Positions 37,001 through 45,527 of a stretch of DNA of 64,000 bases are shown in pieces. The stretch is from contig SUVX01000012.1 of assembly GCA_015061725.1 (NCBI GenBank), positions 1 through 64,000 of the forward strand, in the 5' to 3' direction. The position numbers and the translations under genes were made by a program. Below the pieces are notes generated by a model. It had not been told where the DNA came from. It did no database searches and saw only the letters and a list, made by a program, of their open reading frames with translations. Origin of the DNA: Lentisphaerota bacterium (lineage in GTDB: Bacteria; Verrucomicrobiota; Lentisphaeria; Victivallales; Victivallaceae). The stretch's first letter is position 1. Every line of letters begins with the position of its first letter.

Positions 37001-37393
37001 CCCGTTCCCGGCAAAATCATCGGTGCGGATATGATTTCAGGTTATTACAACTGCTCCAAATTTGACGGCGGCAAGTATTTCTGCAACTTTACCCAGGGTT
37101 CGCTGATTTCTTACGGAACCGTGGATTTCGGAAAGAAAAAAGTCAGTGAAATTTATCTTACCACTGCCGTTGCTGAACATTATGCCGGCGGTCAGATTGA
37201 AGTTTTGACCGGACCTCATCAGAATATGACTGCTGAAACGCTTGCAGTCTTTACCGTTCCTTCAACGGGCGGCTGGGAGAATTTCAGAGAATTTAAAGTC
37301 AAATTGACCCGTCCTGTGAGCGGTAAAATCAATCTGGTTTTGCGTTTCAGCAAAACTGGCTGCTGCAACTTTGCCGGATGGCGTTTTCTGTAA
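34019..37393 (+). CDS. Secreted LamG plus DUF6259-like glycoside-hydrolase protein
   Basis: A protein of 1124 residues from the ATG at 34019 (AAGGGA upstream). The signal peptide is MNLKNRITFLCCLFCCMLAA. A LamG domain occupies about 20-225 (ISSEDWNI-type start, YITTLYINGSRIG, LEIGKGWGGPWFMCGQVGEI). A beta-rich linker region follows, then a DUF6259-like barrel at about 560-850 (VFSSVYGWQDSNLGSWPVF, NAIYHDELMTVQGYCCWDKS, HASEEVSEPWLDLF). The C-terminal part is a galactose-binding-like sandwich. It is related in its barrel to the cytoplasmic protein at 2043. It heads an operon with a stand-alone LamG, a pseudopilin and a DUF1549 protein. Confidence 0.65.
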   Translation: MNLKNRITFLCCLFCCMLAAVDFSGKQLNLHGKAQEKNGVITLDGKSAYVTLKGTEDWNITPSGLSFGCAVKLTPPAAAKHKKMPFNMVFSKGGNNFIAAYYGRNGMYTNIWSKKTKKSAAPMIVNFKPEFGTWFYMVVTFEHHNDVGQGDVGYITTLYINGSRIGRQKHQGLIPAADKALLEIGKGWGGPWFMCGQVGEIRADKRVWTEDEIASFTDNSKLVNAVSAKKVNPALDKYKAFSPAGKWYLQSLHRLPAKRGIAAAEKLKKAFSFKDGKAFIREAKKLDKELYLVVKPEVLILFDRLSGQGEPLLGMYDRASGKSVLEDQLFGWKLQGVWSRKKRDILSAEQNYRIVSASADKVVAVWQVKSPVKLEVKVVYTLEKNGLGASLAVKNQTDNFLLTRVTFPQTRTPRLGKDDAFLYPFQCGALVHNPTKNSFKRGQNGRYPGNSMTMQFSAYYGDGRGVFLGWEDPIGTVKDFQATGKRNGMEFQWEQNAVIPLDKVNGGNDYASPGRVVFKTYAGKWFEACQMHKAWAVNKSAWKMTLPRKNTPKWYQDIPVNISLLTPREDLAKSAYAQLMYLRKYLDLPVFSSVYGWQDSNLGSWPVFRPKKFIPELFRNMQAAGCYPEPYTDPMLWDVMDGPNRKSDWRWSSHGKKFAVKLANGDIPFEHYAGGTQYGVMCPNSSGWRRELENMIMGVSKLTNAIYHDELMTVQGYCCWDKSHGHPLNDPAGWLTRGFRPMYEKFRKVIPGSIHASEEVSEPWLDLFDSGHVWRWTFNGQIPAFQAVYGGRIQYTSLNYDSHSHGSYASNFAKMANQLVTGQKLGRFYPGELEKADAKRLFLKKLAHLRWALNDYFNAGDMLSPVEFARPLPLMTTAWGTSLPQTEDVTLPKVASGSYRLKGTDIFIFINSTNSVQTVEPKISGKALLCAEGASKVVPFNGKVVLEGYQSAVIVKNSRKEAERLQKTLLKISKFDAGEDFSKVFGFKEHRLIKPVPGKIIGADMISGYYNCSKFDGGKYFCNFTQGSLISYGTVDFGKKKVSEIYLTTAVAEHYAGGQIEVLTGPHQNMTAETLAVFTVPSTGGWENFREFKVKLTRPVSGKINLVLRFSKTGCCNFAGWRFL

Positions 37394-37416
37394 AAATAAT
37401 GAAAGGTGTGAAGACC

Positions 37417-38079
37417 ATGAAAAAAGTTTTGTTGACTGCAAGTATTGTCTGCGCGTTTGCGCTTGCTGCTGAAAACGTGATTGACTGTAATTATGCGGGA
37501 CAGCCGCCTGCGGCTCAGTCCAAATTCGGAAATGTTGTCATTCAGGGCGAAACCAATATGGCGGGCAAGCCCGCTGTGCTGGTTATGAACGGAAAGAACA
37601 ACTATATCTCATTTCCCGGCAGCAATAAGTTTACTCTTAAAAACGGCGGTACACTGTACGCGGTCATCAAGCCTCAGGCAAAAGAGGCTTTCGGTATGAC
37701 CTTCTTTAAAAACAAAGAGTTTCTGCTCGGCGTCTATCAGAACAAGTTTCTTTATTTTAATCTGATGCCCAACTCGAAGCCGGATTATCCGGTGTTTCTG
37801 CCCAAACTTGAAATGGGCAAGTGGATGTCCGTCGCCGCTGTGGTCAAAGTTTCCGGCAAAGATTATACCGTTACTCTCTATGTCAACGGAAAGAAACCTG
37901 TGACGAAAACTTTTAAAAATATCGATTACAAAGCAACGGATTCAGAAATTACTTTCGGCAGAGGCTGGGGCAGCACCTGGCACTTCGATGGCGCAGTAGC
38001 CAGTTTCAAACTTTTTGATACGCCGTTGAGCGAAAAAGAAATCAAAGCCCTTGATGCAAAATGTCCCATAAAATTATGA
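37417..38079 (+). CDS. Secreted stand-alone LamG-domain protein
   Basis: A protein of 220 residues: signal peptide MKKVLLTASIVCAFALA, then one LamG/concanavalin-like domain (YAVIKPQAKEAFGMTFFKNK, YTVTLYVNGKKPVTK, ITFGRGWGSTWHFDGAVASF). The motif GRGWGSTWHFDGAVASF closely parallels GKGWGGPWFMCGQVGEI of the preceding protein, so it is probably a duplicated copy of that N-terminal domain. It has no catalytic region and could be a glycan-binding protein. The ATG at 37417 is preferred over 37399 because the signal peptide begins there. Confidence 0.75.
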   Translation: MKKVLLTASIVCAFALAAENVIDCNYAGQPPAAQSKFGNVVIQGETNMAGKPAVLVMNGKNNYISFPGSNKFTLKNGGTLYAVIKPQAKEAFGMTFFKNKEFLLGVYQNKFLYFNLMPNSKPDYPVFLPKLEMGKWMSVAAVVKVSGKDYTVTLYVNGKKPVTKTFKNIDYKATDSEITFGRGWGSTWHFDGAVASFKLFDTPLSEKEIKALDAKCPIKL

Positions 38080-38096
38080 TATAAGGAATTCACCCC

Positions 38097-38855
38097 ATGC
38101 AGAATCAGAAAAAGTTTTTTATGTCGGGTAAGTTGCCGTGTGCGCTGAAGAATAATGCCGCTGAAGTTCCTGCCCATGGGCAGGTGAAGCTGTTCAGCTT
38201 CACCTTAATAGAACTTCTCGTTGTGATTGCGATCATTGCTATTCTGGCAGCGATGCTCATGCCCGCTTTGCAGCAGGCAAGGGAACGCGCTCAGGCGACC
38301 AGTTGTCAATCAAATCTCAAACAGATTACGACCGGCTTGCTGCTCTATGCAGACAACAACAAAGATTATTTCCCGATTCCTGTGGATCAGAGTCTGAACA
38401 ATCCCGGAAACTTCATTTACTGGGGCGCTCGTATGCTGCGTGATAAACTTGCCACGCCGGGTGTTTTGCGTTGTCCGACCTTCAATGCAAAAGATAAACT
38501 CGGTTATGAAGAGTCAACCGGTCAGAATATGGGGGATTTTACTCAACTTTACGCTCTCAGAATGGGTGCTGAAAATAATGACGGCGCCCACAATAAATCA
38601 AATTATTCCGCCGGATTTCTTCCCAAAATCAAAAAGCCGACGATTTATATTCTCATCGGAGACAGCCGCGTCAATCTGACGAGTGAAAATATGTGGCACT
38701 TTTTCGGTCCTTGGAATACCGGCAACCTGCTTGCCCGCAGACACATGAGGCAGAGTTTGATCAATCTTGGCTTTGCCGACGGTCACGTTGCCGGTATGTC
38801 CAAAGACGGCGTGCGCGGACTGGGTGATGTCTTTACCGGACAATACATCTGGTAA
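38097..38855 (+). CDS. Prepilin-type pseudopilin
   Basis: A 252-residue protein. A 34-residue leader ending in QVKLFS precedes [29 protein letters not shown]. The C-terminal motif [18 protein letters not shown] has His 11 residues before DG, a spacing variant of H-X9-DG. AAGGAATTC precedes the ATG. It sits between the LamG and DUF1549 genes. The leader is somewhat long but holds no hairpin element. Confidence 0.9.
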   Translation: MQNQKKFFMSGKLPCALKNNAAEVPAHGQVKLFSFTLIELLVVIAIIAILAAMLMPALQQARERAQATSCQSNLKQITTGLLLYADNNKDYFPIPVDQSLNNPGNFIYWGARMLRDKLATPGVLRCPTFNAKDKLGYEESTGQNMGDFTQLYALRMGAENNDGAHNKSNYSAGFLPKIKKPTIYILIGDSRVNLTSENMWHFFGPWNTGNLLARRHMRQSLINLGFADGHVAGMSKDGVRGLGDVFTGQYIW

Positions 38856-38882
38856 AATCTTTCAAGTTTGAAAGGGGATTTT

Positions 38883-40436
38883 ATGAAGTTATTGAAAATA
38901 TTTTCAGCAGCAGTTCTTCTGTGTACTTGTTTTGCAGGATATGCTTCTCAGGTCGATGAACTTGACCGTCTGCTGAAAGAAAATTACAAAGCGGCGTCTC
39001 TTGCGCCGGTAAAACGTGCCGGAGATGATATCTTTCTGCGCAGAGTGATGATCAATGTGACAGGTAAAGTCCCGACGATTGCTGAAGTCAGAGCATTTAC
39101 TGCCGATAAAGCCAAAGATAAACGCAGTAAACTTATTGCAAAACTGCTGGATTCCCCCGGGTATGCCGATATGATGGCGATGCGTTTTGCGGATATGTTC
39201 CGCATAAAATCAGAGTTCCCCATCAATTTGTGGCCCAATGCGGTGCAAAGTTACCACCGTTATTTCAGAGATGCCGCCGTGCAGAACCGTCCGTGGAATA
39301 AAGTTGCCCGCGAACTTTTAACGGCATCGGGCAGCAACTTCCGTGTGCCTGCTGCCAACTTTTTCCGCGCCTCTTCGGTCAGAACGGCGGAAGGGCTTGC
39401 CAAAGTGACAGCTCTCTCTTTTTTGGGTATCAATACGGATAAACTTTCTGCAGATGAGCGCAAAGATTTTGCCGCCTTTTTCAGCCGGATTTCTTTCAAG
39501 AGTACCGATGAATGGAAAGAAGAGATCGTTTTTCTCAATCCCGATCCCGTTTTGCTTACCGCAGTCACTCCTGACGGAAAGAGTTTTGAAATCAATTCTC
39601 CCGCCGTTGATCCGCGGGTCGTTTTTGCCGACTGGCTGCTTGAAAAAGACAATCCGTTTTTTGCCCGCGCTTTTGTCAACCGTGCCTGGCATTGGATTTT
39701 CGGAAAAGGTTTGATCGACCCCGCTGATGATATGCCGCTGCCGAAAGGATTTTTCGGAAAACTTTTCTCTTCTGAAAGCGGAAATGAAAAGGTTTTGAAT
39801 TTCCTTGCTTCAGAATTTACCCGTTCCAATTACGATATCAAAAAACTCTTTTGCCTGATTTTGAACAGCTGCGCTTACAGCGCCGACTGGAAAACTCTTC
39901 CTTCTGAACAGACTGAGGCTGAAAAATGTTTTGCCGTCTATCCGTTCCGCCGTCTGGAGGCTGAAGTGCTGGTTGATATTTACAGTCAGATCCTCGGAGC
40001 GCATGAGTCATACAGCAGCGTGATTCCCGAACCCTTCACCTTTTTGCCCAAAGGTTCCCCCGCTGTGACGATTGCCGACGGCAGTATTTCAAGCCGCACT
40101 CTTGACAACTTCGGCAAACCCTCACGCGATTCGGGCGTCCTTGCCGAACGCAACAACAACATTTCCGCCTCTCAACGGCTCTTTCTGATGAACTCCAACT
40201 GGATTTATCAGCGTACCGGCTCTCTGCCCTGGAAGATTTTTAAAAAACGCCGCATGAATGACTATCTGCGCACAGAAGAACTTTATCTTACCATCCTTTC
40301 ACGCAAGCCGACGGCGGCGGAAATCAAAAAAATTGACAAGTACAGAAAAAAACTTGACCGCAAATCGCGCTGGCGCGTCTGGTCCGATCTTGCCTGGGCG
40401 CTCATCAACACCCGCGAGTTTCTCCATCATCATTAA
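38883..40436 (+). CDS. Secreted DUF1549/DUF1553 protein
   Basis: A protein of 517 residues from the ATG at 38883 (AAGGGG upstream; signal MKLLKIFSAAVLLCTCFAGYA). The DUF1549 part (about 25-160) has IFLRRVMINVTGKVPTIAEV and SPGYADMMAMRFADMFRI. The DUF1553 part (about 240-515) has ARAFVNRAWHWIFGKGLIDP and EFTRSNYDIKKLFCLILNS. In planctomycetes such proteins are commonly paired with a DUF1501 partner and a cytochrome-like domain; neither is present here. The function is unknown; surface location is likely. Last gene of the 34019 operon. Confidence 0.85.
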   Translation: MKLLKIFSAAVLLCTCFAGYASQVDELDRLLKENYKAASLAPVKRAGDDIFLRRVMINVTGKVPTIAEVRAFTADKAKDKRSKLIAKLLDSPGYADMMAMRFADMFRIKSEFPINLWPNAVQSYHRYFRDAAVQNRPWNKVARELLTASGSNFRVPAANFFRASSVRTAEGLAKVTALSFLGINTDKLSADERKDFAAFFSRISFKSTDEWKEEIVFLNPDPVLLTAVTPDGKSFEINSPAVDPRVVFADWLLEKDNPFFARAFVNRAWHWIFGKGLIDPADDMPLPKGFFGKLFSSESGNEKVLNFLASEFTRSNYDIKKLFCLILNSCAYSADWKTLPSEQTEAEKCFAVYPFRRLEAEVLVDIYSQILGAHESYSSVIPEPFTFLPKGSPAVTIADGSISSRTLDNFGKPSRDSGVLAERNNNISASQRLFLMNSNWIYQRTGSLPWKIFKKRRMNDYLRTEELYLTILSRKPTAAEIKKIDKYRKKLDRKSRWRVWSDLAWALINTREFLHHH

Positions 40437-40454
40437 GGCGTGGAGTAAAAAAAG

Positions 40455-40490
40455 ACCGCTGCGGAAAACGATTTCTGTCAGCGGTTTTTT
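40455..40490. terminator. Bidirectional intrinsic terminator
   Basis: Stem ACCGCTG (40455-40461) / CAGCGGT (40479-40485) is followed by a T-run and preceded by an A-run, between the convergent DUF1549 and heparinase-like genes. Confidence 0.8.
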
Positions 40491-40501
40491 CTGGGAGTTT
40501 T

Positions 40502-42382
40502 TTATTCTGCCGGAGTGATTGTCAGGGTGAGTTTCACGTTTTTGTGTTTCCCCTCAAGGCAGACGGCGTAACGCTGCGGCGTATCTTTCCAATGGGTGTT
40601 TTCGTTGAGCGTTTCGTGTTTGAGAGTCCAGGGGATTCCGGAAGAATTGACAGTTATATCAATGCGTGAATTACGGTATTCCGCTCGCAGTTTTCCGTCT
40701 GAAAGCAGGGTGATTTTGCCGAAAGTCGGCAGGGCTGTTTCAAAGGGCAGGGGAGAAGAAAATGCCGCCTGATCTTCAATGACAACTTTGCCGCGTCCTG
40801 AAAAATCATAGCAGAAACGCCGTTGCAGTTTTTTGACTCCCTGGAGTTTCGGATAAGCTTTGCGGATATCAAAAACAACTTCGGTTTGATTGCCTTTTTC
40901 AGCAAACTTCAGCACCTTTGCCTGAGTGCCTTTGCCGGGAGATTGCGGCGTGTTGCCAATAAAGGGAACAGGGTGTCCGTAAGAGCAGAGCAGTTTGTTT
41001 TCATAACGCCTGTTTGTGAAAGTATCCCTTGTGTAAACCGTGCCGCCCAGATCGCCGACAACAGGCAGCGGAGAACCGCAGGCGATGGTGAATGAGCCGA
41101 CGTCATTGTGATTGTGCAGTTCCTGATTGTTGCCGCCTTTGCAGACAAAATTCAAACCATCCGGCTGCGGATGGCGGAATATGAAAATGCCTGCCGTCGG
41201 AAATGAGGATGTTTTTTCAAGCTGTTTTGCTGCGGAAACTGCCGTTCCTTTCGGCGGCATACCCCATATCAAAAGCTGTTCGTGAAGCGGGGAAAAGAAC
41301 TTGTCTGAAGAACCGGTATCGTAATTCAGCAGCCAGTTGCGCAGATAGAGCGTGTAAGCTGAAATTTTTGCATTGAAAGAACAGTCGGCAAATGCCGGAA
41401 AACTCGCTTTTGTCAATGCGAAACGCTCCGGAAAAAGAGCCGCTTTACGGATGATTTTATTTGTCATCAAATCTAATTTTCCTGCGGTGGCGCGGTGAAG
41501 CGTTGCCGCAAGTTTCATGTAGTTGCCGAAACCGTAACTCCAATAGGCGATACCTTCGGTGCAGTAACCGTCAGAAGAAAAACCTTTATAATAATTGCGG
41601 ATACTTGCCAGAATCAGGGTCGCAGCATCCATTTTTTCATCGGCTGGCATATCTGACGCCAGAAGTACGAGCATGGTATTGGCATTGCAGACGGCGTTCC
41701 AGTTGCTGACGGCGGACATGACCCAGGTGTGCGGACGCTGTTTTCTTGCCATTTCAACATAGGGGATTATGACCTGTTTTCTGACGGCTTCAGCCATAAG
41801 TTTTTTATCTTCTTCCGGCAGAAGCGGTGAAAGTATCTGTCTGAATATGGCAACAGTTGCTCCCATGTGACTGCTGACAAGATCAACGGAGTGAAATGTG
41901 CCGTTGAGGTTTTCAAGCTGTTTGTCATGGGCGGGCAGGACCCAGGTCGGCATATTGCAGAGAACTTTATTGTATTCCAGATAGGCTTTAAGATATTTTT
42001 CCCTGTCCCCGGTAAGGCAGAGTGCCATGGCAAGACTTTCAAAATTCTGACGGAATGACGAGTAAACTTTTTCGTAACGTGTCCTGTTGCCGTTGGTGCT
42101 GTAATCAAGGTAATATTCTCTTGACGGCGTTTCGGGCGGTACTTTCAGAGCCAGATTGGCCTGATAAATCATCTTTTTTGCAAACGGTGTATTGCGTTTG
42201 CTGTTCCAATAAGATCTGTCGTTGATATCCGGAGCCGGTGTCCAGACCGGAGCAGGCAGAAGTTCCGCCTGTTTGCGGCTGTCGGCAAGGACGCTTTTCT
42301 TTTGAGTTTCGTCCGCTTCGCAGACAAAAATTTTGGTGAGTGCGAGCAGTAAAGTCAATGCAGGTGTTTTAAGAGAAATCAT
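40502..42382 (-). CDS. Secreted heparinase II/III-like polysaccharide lyase
   Basis: A 626-residue protein. The N-terminal hydrophobic segment (LKTPALTLLLALTKIFVCEA) serves as signal. The alpha-helical toroid spans about 60-370 (WVMSAVSNWNAVCNANTMLV, YCTEGIAYWSYGFGNY). The beta-sandwich domain from about 390 carries the family motif NQELHNHNDVGSF and GDLGGTVYTRD. Such enzymes cleave uronate-containing polysaccharides by beta-elimination; the exact substrate is unclear. It faces the upstream operon, sharing its terminator. Confidence 0.8.
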   Translation of the reverse strand: MISLKTPALTLLLALTKIFVCEADETQKKSVLADSRKQAELLPAPVWTPAPDINDRSYWNSKRNTPFAKKMIYQANLALKVPPETPSREYYLDYSTNGNRTRYEKVYSSFRQNFESLAMALCLTGDREKYLKAYLEYNKVLCNMPTWVLPAHDKQLENLNGTFHSVDLVSSHMGATVAIFRQILSPLLPEEDKKLMAEAVRKQVIIPYVEMARKQRPHTWVMSAVSNWNAVCNANTMLVLLASDMPADEKMDAATLILASIRNYYKGFSSDGYCTEGIAYWSYGFGNYMKLAATLHRATAGKLDLMTNKIIRKAALFPERFALTKASFPAFADCSFNAKISAYTLYLRNWLLNYDTGSSDKFFSPLHEQLLIWGMPPKGTAVSAAKQLEKTSSFPTAGIFIFRHPQPDGLNFVCKGGNNQELHNHNDVGSFTIACGSPLPVVGDLGGTVYTRDTFTNRRYENKLLCSYGHPVPFIGNTPQSPGKGTQAKVLKFAEKGNQTEVVFDIRKAYPKLQGVKKLQRRFCYDFSGRGKVVIEDQAAFSSPLPFETALPTFGKITLLSDGKLRAEYRNSRIDITVNSSGIPWTLKHETLNENTHWKDTPQRYAVCLEGKHKNVKLTLTITPAE

Positions 42383-42544
42383 TTTTTTGTTCTTTGTTTT
42401 TGTTTTGGAGTGTCAGTTTGTATAACCTAATCCGCAAAGGCAATGTTTTCAAGTGCGGAATGCATTATTTTTCTCTGCAATCATTTTTTTAACTGCCTGA
42501 AACATCAGATTTTTCTGAAACGGCTCTGAAAAACGATTATCTGC

Positions 42545-42573
42545 TTGACTTTAATAATTTAATGGTGTATATT
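42545..42573 (+). promoter_or_regulatory. Predicted ppdK promoter
   Basis: TTGACT (42545-42550), 17 bases, TATATT (42568-42573). The leader to the ATG at 42710 is about 130 bases. Confidence 0.6.
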
Positions 42574-42604
42574 TTTGTTTTGGAGATTTTGTATTGAGAT
42601 TTTT

Positions 42605-42664
42605 ATGATTGCAAAAAGAATACTCGGACTCCAAAAAACTTCAAAAGCGGGCGCACGGTTTTGA
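42605..42664 (+). other. Short upstream frame and hairpin in the ppdK leader
   Basis: ATG at 42605 opens a 19-codon frame (MIAKRILGLQKTSKAGARF) ending with TGA at 42662-42664, which overlaps a 10-bp perfect inverted repeat (42637-42646 and 42659-42668). The ribosome site is weak. It could be a leader peptide/attenuator or mere chance. Confidence 0.35.
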
Positions 42665-42709
42665 AGTTGTTATAAAGTGCGCGCAGTATTAAGGAAAGAA
42701 GAAAGAAAA

Positions 42710-45418
42710 ATGGCTGACAAAAAGTATGTGTACAGCTTCGGCGGCAAGTCCACCGATGGAACAGGCGAAATGAAGAATCTGCTGGGCGGCAAGGGTGCGA
42801 ACCTTGCTGAAATGGCGAACCTGGGGCTTCCTGTCCCTCCGGGATTCACCGTGACGACTGAGTGTTGTGTTGATTATTTCACCAATGGCAGCAAACTTCC
42901 CGCCGGAACTGAAGAACAGGTGCTGGCAGCTCTGGCTCAGGTTGAAGAAAAGATGGGTATGAAGTTCGGCGATTCCGCCAATCCGCTGCTGGTTTCCTGC
43001 CGTTCCGGTGCCCGCAGCAGTATGCCCGGTATGATGGAAACCGTTCTCAACGTCGGACTTTCAACCACCACCATTCCCGGACTGATTGCCAAAACCGGCA
43101 ACGAGCGTTTTGTTTACGATGCCTACCGCCGCCTGATTATGATGTACAGCGACGTGGTGATGGAAAAGGCTGAAGGCATTGAACCCGAAGAGGGCAAAGC
43201 CATCCGCCGCCAGCTCGATGCTATGATGGAAGAACTCAAAGAGGCTAAAGGTTACAAAGATGATACTGATTTGACTGTTGCCGACCTCAAAACTCTCTGC
43301 GAAGCTTTCAAAGTCCGCATTAAAGAAGTTCTCGGACGTGAATTCCCCGATGATGCCATGTCTCAGCTCTGGGGCGGTATCAACGCCGTTCTCAAAAGCT
43401 GGAACGGTAAAAAGGCTGTTTCCTACCGCCGCATCGAGGGTATTCCGGATGACTGGGGTACTGCGGTCAACGTGCAGTCCATGGTGTTCGGAAACATGGG
43501 CGACAGCAGTGCCACCGGTGTTGCCTTCACCCGCGACCCTGCAACCGGAGACAACAAGTTCTACGGCGAATGGCTGATCAACGCCCAGGGCGAAGACGTC
43601 GTTGCCGGAACCCGTACGCCCAATCCGCTCAACAACGATACCAAGAATGAACAGAATAAAGATCTCAAATCCATGGAAGAGCTTTATCCTGTCATCTACA
43701 AGGAACTCTTTGATATCCGCAACAAACTTGAAGAGCATTACAGCGATATGCTGGATATTGAGTTCACCATTCAGGAAGGCAAACTTTTCATGCTCCAGTG
43801 CCGCGTCGGCAAACGCACCGGTACGGCTGCCCTCAATATGGCGATGGATATGCTTGACGAAAAGATGATTGACGAAAAGACTGCCGTCATGCGTGTTGCT
43901 CCCACTCAGCTGGATGAACTTCTGCACCCGATCCTTGACCCCAAGGCTGAAAAGAGTGCCAAAATCATTGCAAAGGGACTTCCCGCCGGTCCCGGCGGTG
44001 CGGTCGGACGTATCGTTTTCAACAGTGAAGATGCTGTTGCCGCTGCCAAAAACGGCGAATCTGTGATTCTTGTCCGTGAAGAAACCAACCCCGAAGACGT
44101 TGAAGGTATGCGTGCCGCCACCGGTATTCTCACCGCCCGCGGCGGTATGACCAGCCATGCGGCTCTGGTTTGCCGCGGCTGGGGCAAGTGCTGTATCGTC
44201 GGCGCAGGTGCCATCGAAGTTGATGAAGTTGCCCGCACTTTCAAAGTCGGTGACGTCATCCTCAAAGACGGCGACAGCCTCTCTCTCAACGGAACCCGTG
44301 GTTACGTCTATGCCGGAAAAGTTGACACCATGGATTCCAGCGAAAATCCCCGTCTGCGCAAGTTCATGGAACTGGTTGACAAATACCGCAAACTGGCGGT
44401 CCGCGCCAACGCCGACACGCCTGAAGATGCCGCCGTTGCCCGCAGTTTCGGCGCCGAGGGTATCGGACTCTTCCGTACCGAACATATGTTCTACGGCAAA
44501 GATTGCGAAGAACCGCTGTTCCACCTGCGCAAGATGATTCTTTCTGCGGATTCCGCTGAACGTATCAAAGCGTTGAACGACCTCTTCCCCTATGTCAAAC
44601 GCAACGTCAAGGCAACTTTGATTGCGATGGAGGGCGCTCCGGTGACCTTCCGTCTGCTGGATCCCCCGCTGCATGAGTTTGTTCCCAACGAACTTGCCAA
44701 ACGCGAGGAACTGGCTTCTGCACTTAATATCAGCATGGAAGAAATCGTCAAACGTATTCTTGCTCTGCACGAATCCAACCCGATGATGGGACACCGCGGT
44801 GTCCGTCTGGGCGTGACCTATCCTGAAGTTTCTGAAATGCAGATCCGCGCCATCCTTGAAGTTGCCGCAGAACTGGGCAACTGCAAGCCTGAAATCATGG
44901 TTCCCGTGACCTGCGATATGCGTGAACTCAAATTCCAGAAAAAGATCCTTGAACGCGTTGCCGCTGAAGTCAAGGCGAAATTCGGACTTGAAAAACTTGA
45001 GTACAAACTCGGTACCATGATTGAAATTCCGCGTGCCGCGCTTCTGGCGGATGAGATGGCTGAAGTTGCTGAATTCTTCAGTTTCGGAACCAACGATCTG
45101 ACTCAGATGACTTTCGGCTTCAGCCGCGACGATATCGGCGGATTCCTGCCCTCTTATCTGGATCAGCGTATTCTGGATGCCGATCCGTTCCAGACCATTG
45201 ATACCAAGGGTGTCGGCCGTCTGATCGAGTACGCCGTTGAACACGGCAGAGAAGTCAGAAAAGACCTCAAGATCGGTATCTGCGGTGAGCAGGGCGGAGA
45301 GGGTAAATCTGTGATGTTCTGTCACAATGCGGGACTCAATTATGTTTCCTGCAGTCCGTTCCGTGTTCCGATCGCCCGTCTGGCTGCGGCGCAGGCGGCG
45401 ATCGTTGCCGGTGAATAA
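42710..45418 (+). CDS. ppdK: Pyruvate, phosphate dikinase
   Basis: A protein of 902 residues from MADKKY at 42710. The N-terminal nucleotide-grasp domain contains GGKGANLAEMANLGLPVPPGF and SCRSGARSSMPGMM. The swivelling phosphohistidine domain has GGMTSHAALVCRGWGK (His at about 481). The C-terminal PEP-binding barrel has FFSFGTNDLTQMTFGFSRDD and the catalytic ICGEQGG cysteine. Length and motifs are typical. It interconverts pyruvate, ATP and Pi with PEP, AMP and PPi, central to glycolysis and gluconeogenesis in anaerobes. The cluster AGGAAAGAAG precedes the ATG. Confidence 0.97.
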   Translation: MADKKYVYSFGGKSTDGTGEMKNLLGGKGANLAEMANLGLPVPPGFTVTTECCVDYFTNGSKLPAGTEEQVLAALAQVEEKMGMKFGDSANPLLVSCRSGARSSMPGMMETVLNVGLSTTTIPGLIAKTGNERFVYDAYRRLIMMYSDVVMEKAEGIEPEEGKAIRRQLDAMMEELKEAKGYKDDTDLTVADLKTLCEAFKVRIKEVLGREFPDDAMSQLWGGINAVLKSWNGKKAVSYRRIEGIPDDWGTAVNVQSMVFGNMGDSSATGVAFTRDPATGDNKFYGEWLINAQGEDVVAGTRTPNPLNNDTKNEQNKDLKSMEELYPVIYKELFDIRNKLEEHYSDMLDIEFTIQEGKLFMLQCRVGKRTGTAALNMAMDMLDEKMIDEKTAVMRVAPTQLDELLHPILDPKAEKSAKIIAKGLPAGPGGAVGRIVFNSEDAVAAAKNGESVILVREETNPEDVEGMRAATGILTARGGMTSHAALVCRGWGKCCIVGAGAIEVDEVARTFKVGDVILKDGDSLSLNGTRGYVYAGKVDTMDSSENPRLRKFMELVDKYRKLAVRANADTPEDAAVARSFGAEGIGLFRTEHMFYGKDCEEPLFHLRKMILSADSAERIKALNDLFPYVKRNVKATLIAMEGAPVTFRLLDPPLHEFVPNELAKREELASALNISMEEIVKRILALHESNPMMGHRGVRLGVTYPEVSEMQIRAILEVAAELGNCKPEIMVPVTCDMRELKFQKKILERVAAEVKAKFGLEKLEYKLGTMIEIPRAALLADEMAEVAEFFSFGTNDLTQMTFGFSRDDIGGFLPSYLDQRILDADPFQTIDTKGVGRLIEYAVEHGREVRKDLKIGICGEQGGEGKSVMFCHNAGLNYVSCSPFRVPIARLAAAQAAIVAGE

Positions 45419-45438
45419 AAAATTGCAGAATCGTGTTC

Positions 45439-45460
45439 CGGCGGATTGAGAAATCCGCCG
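45439..45460 (+). other. Hairpin between ppdK and the parvulin gene
   Basis: Perfect 9-bp stem CGGCGGATT (45439-45447) / AATCCGCCG (45452-45460) with loop GAGA, 20 bases after the ppdK stop. There is no following T-run, so it is more likely an mRNA-stabilising or weak termination structure than a full terminator. Confidence 0.5.
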
Positions 45461-45527
45461 AACCGTTTAAATTGAAATTAAAGAGAAAAGGAAAAAGAGT
45501 TTCCTTTTCAGGAAAAATGGAGGAATT

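Larger units (their letters stand above)
42383..42709. other. 327-base intergenic region and ppdK leader
   Basis: Divergent gap. The left part (42383-42540) is AT-rich upstream sequence of the heparinase-like gene with no clear promoter. The right part holds the ppdK promoter, a short upstream frame and a hairpin (separate entries). Confidence 0.6.

Noticed and set aside
43061..45325. 754-codon open frame antisense to ppdK
   Set aside because: Low-complexity His/Phe/Gly-rich translation typical of the complement of a highly biased gene; ppdK is certain on the other strand.
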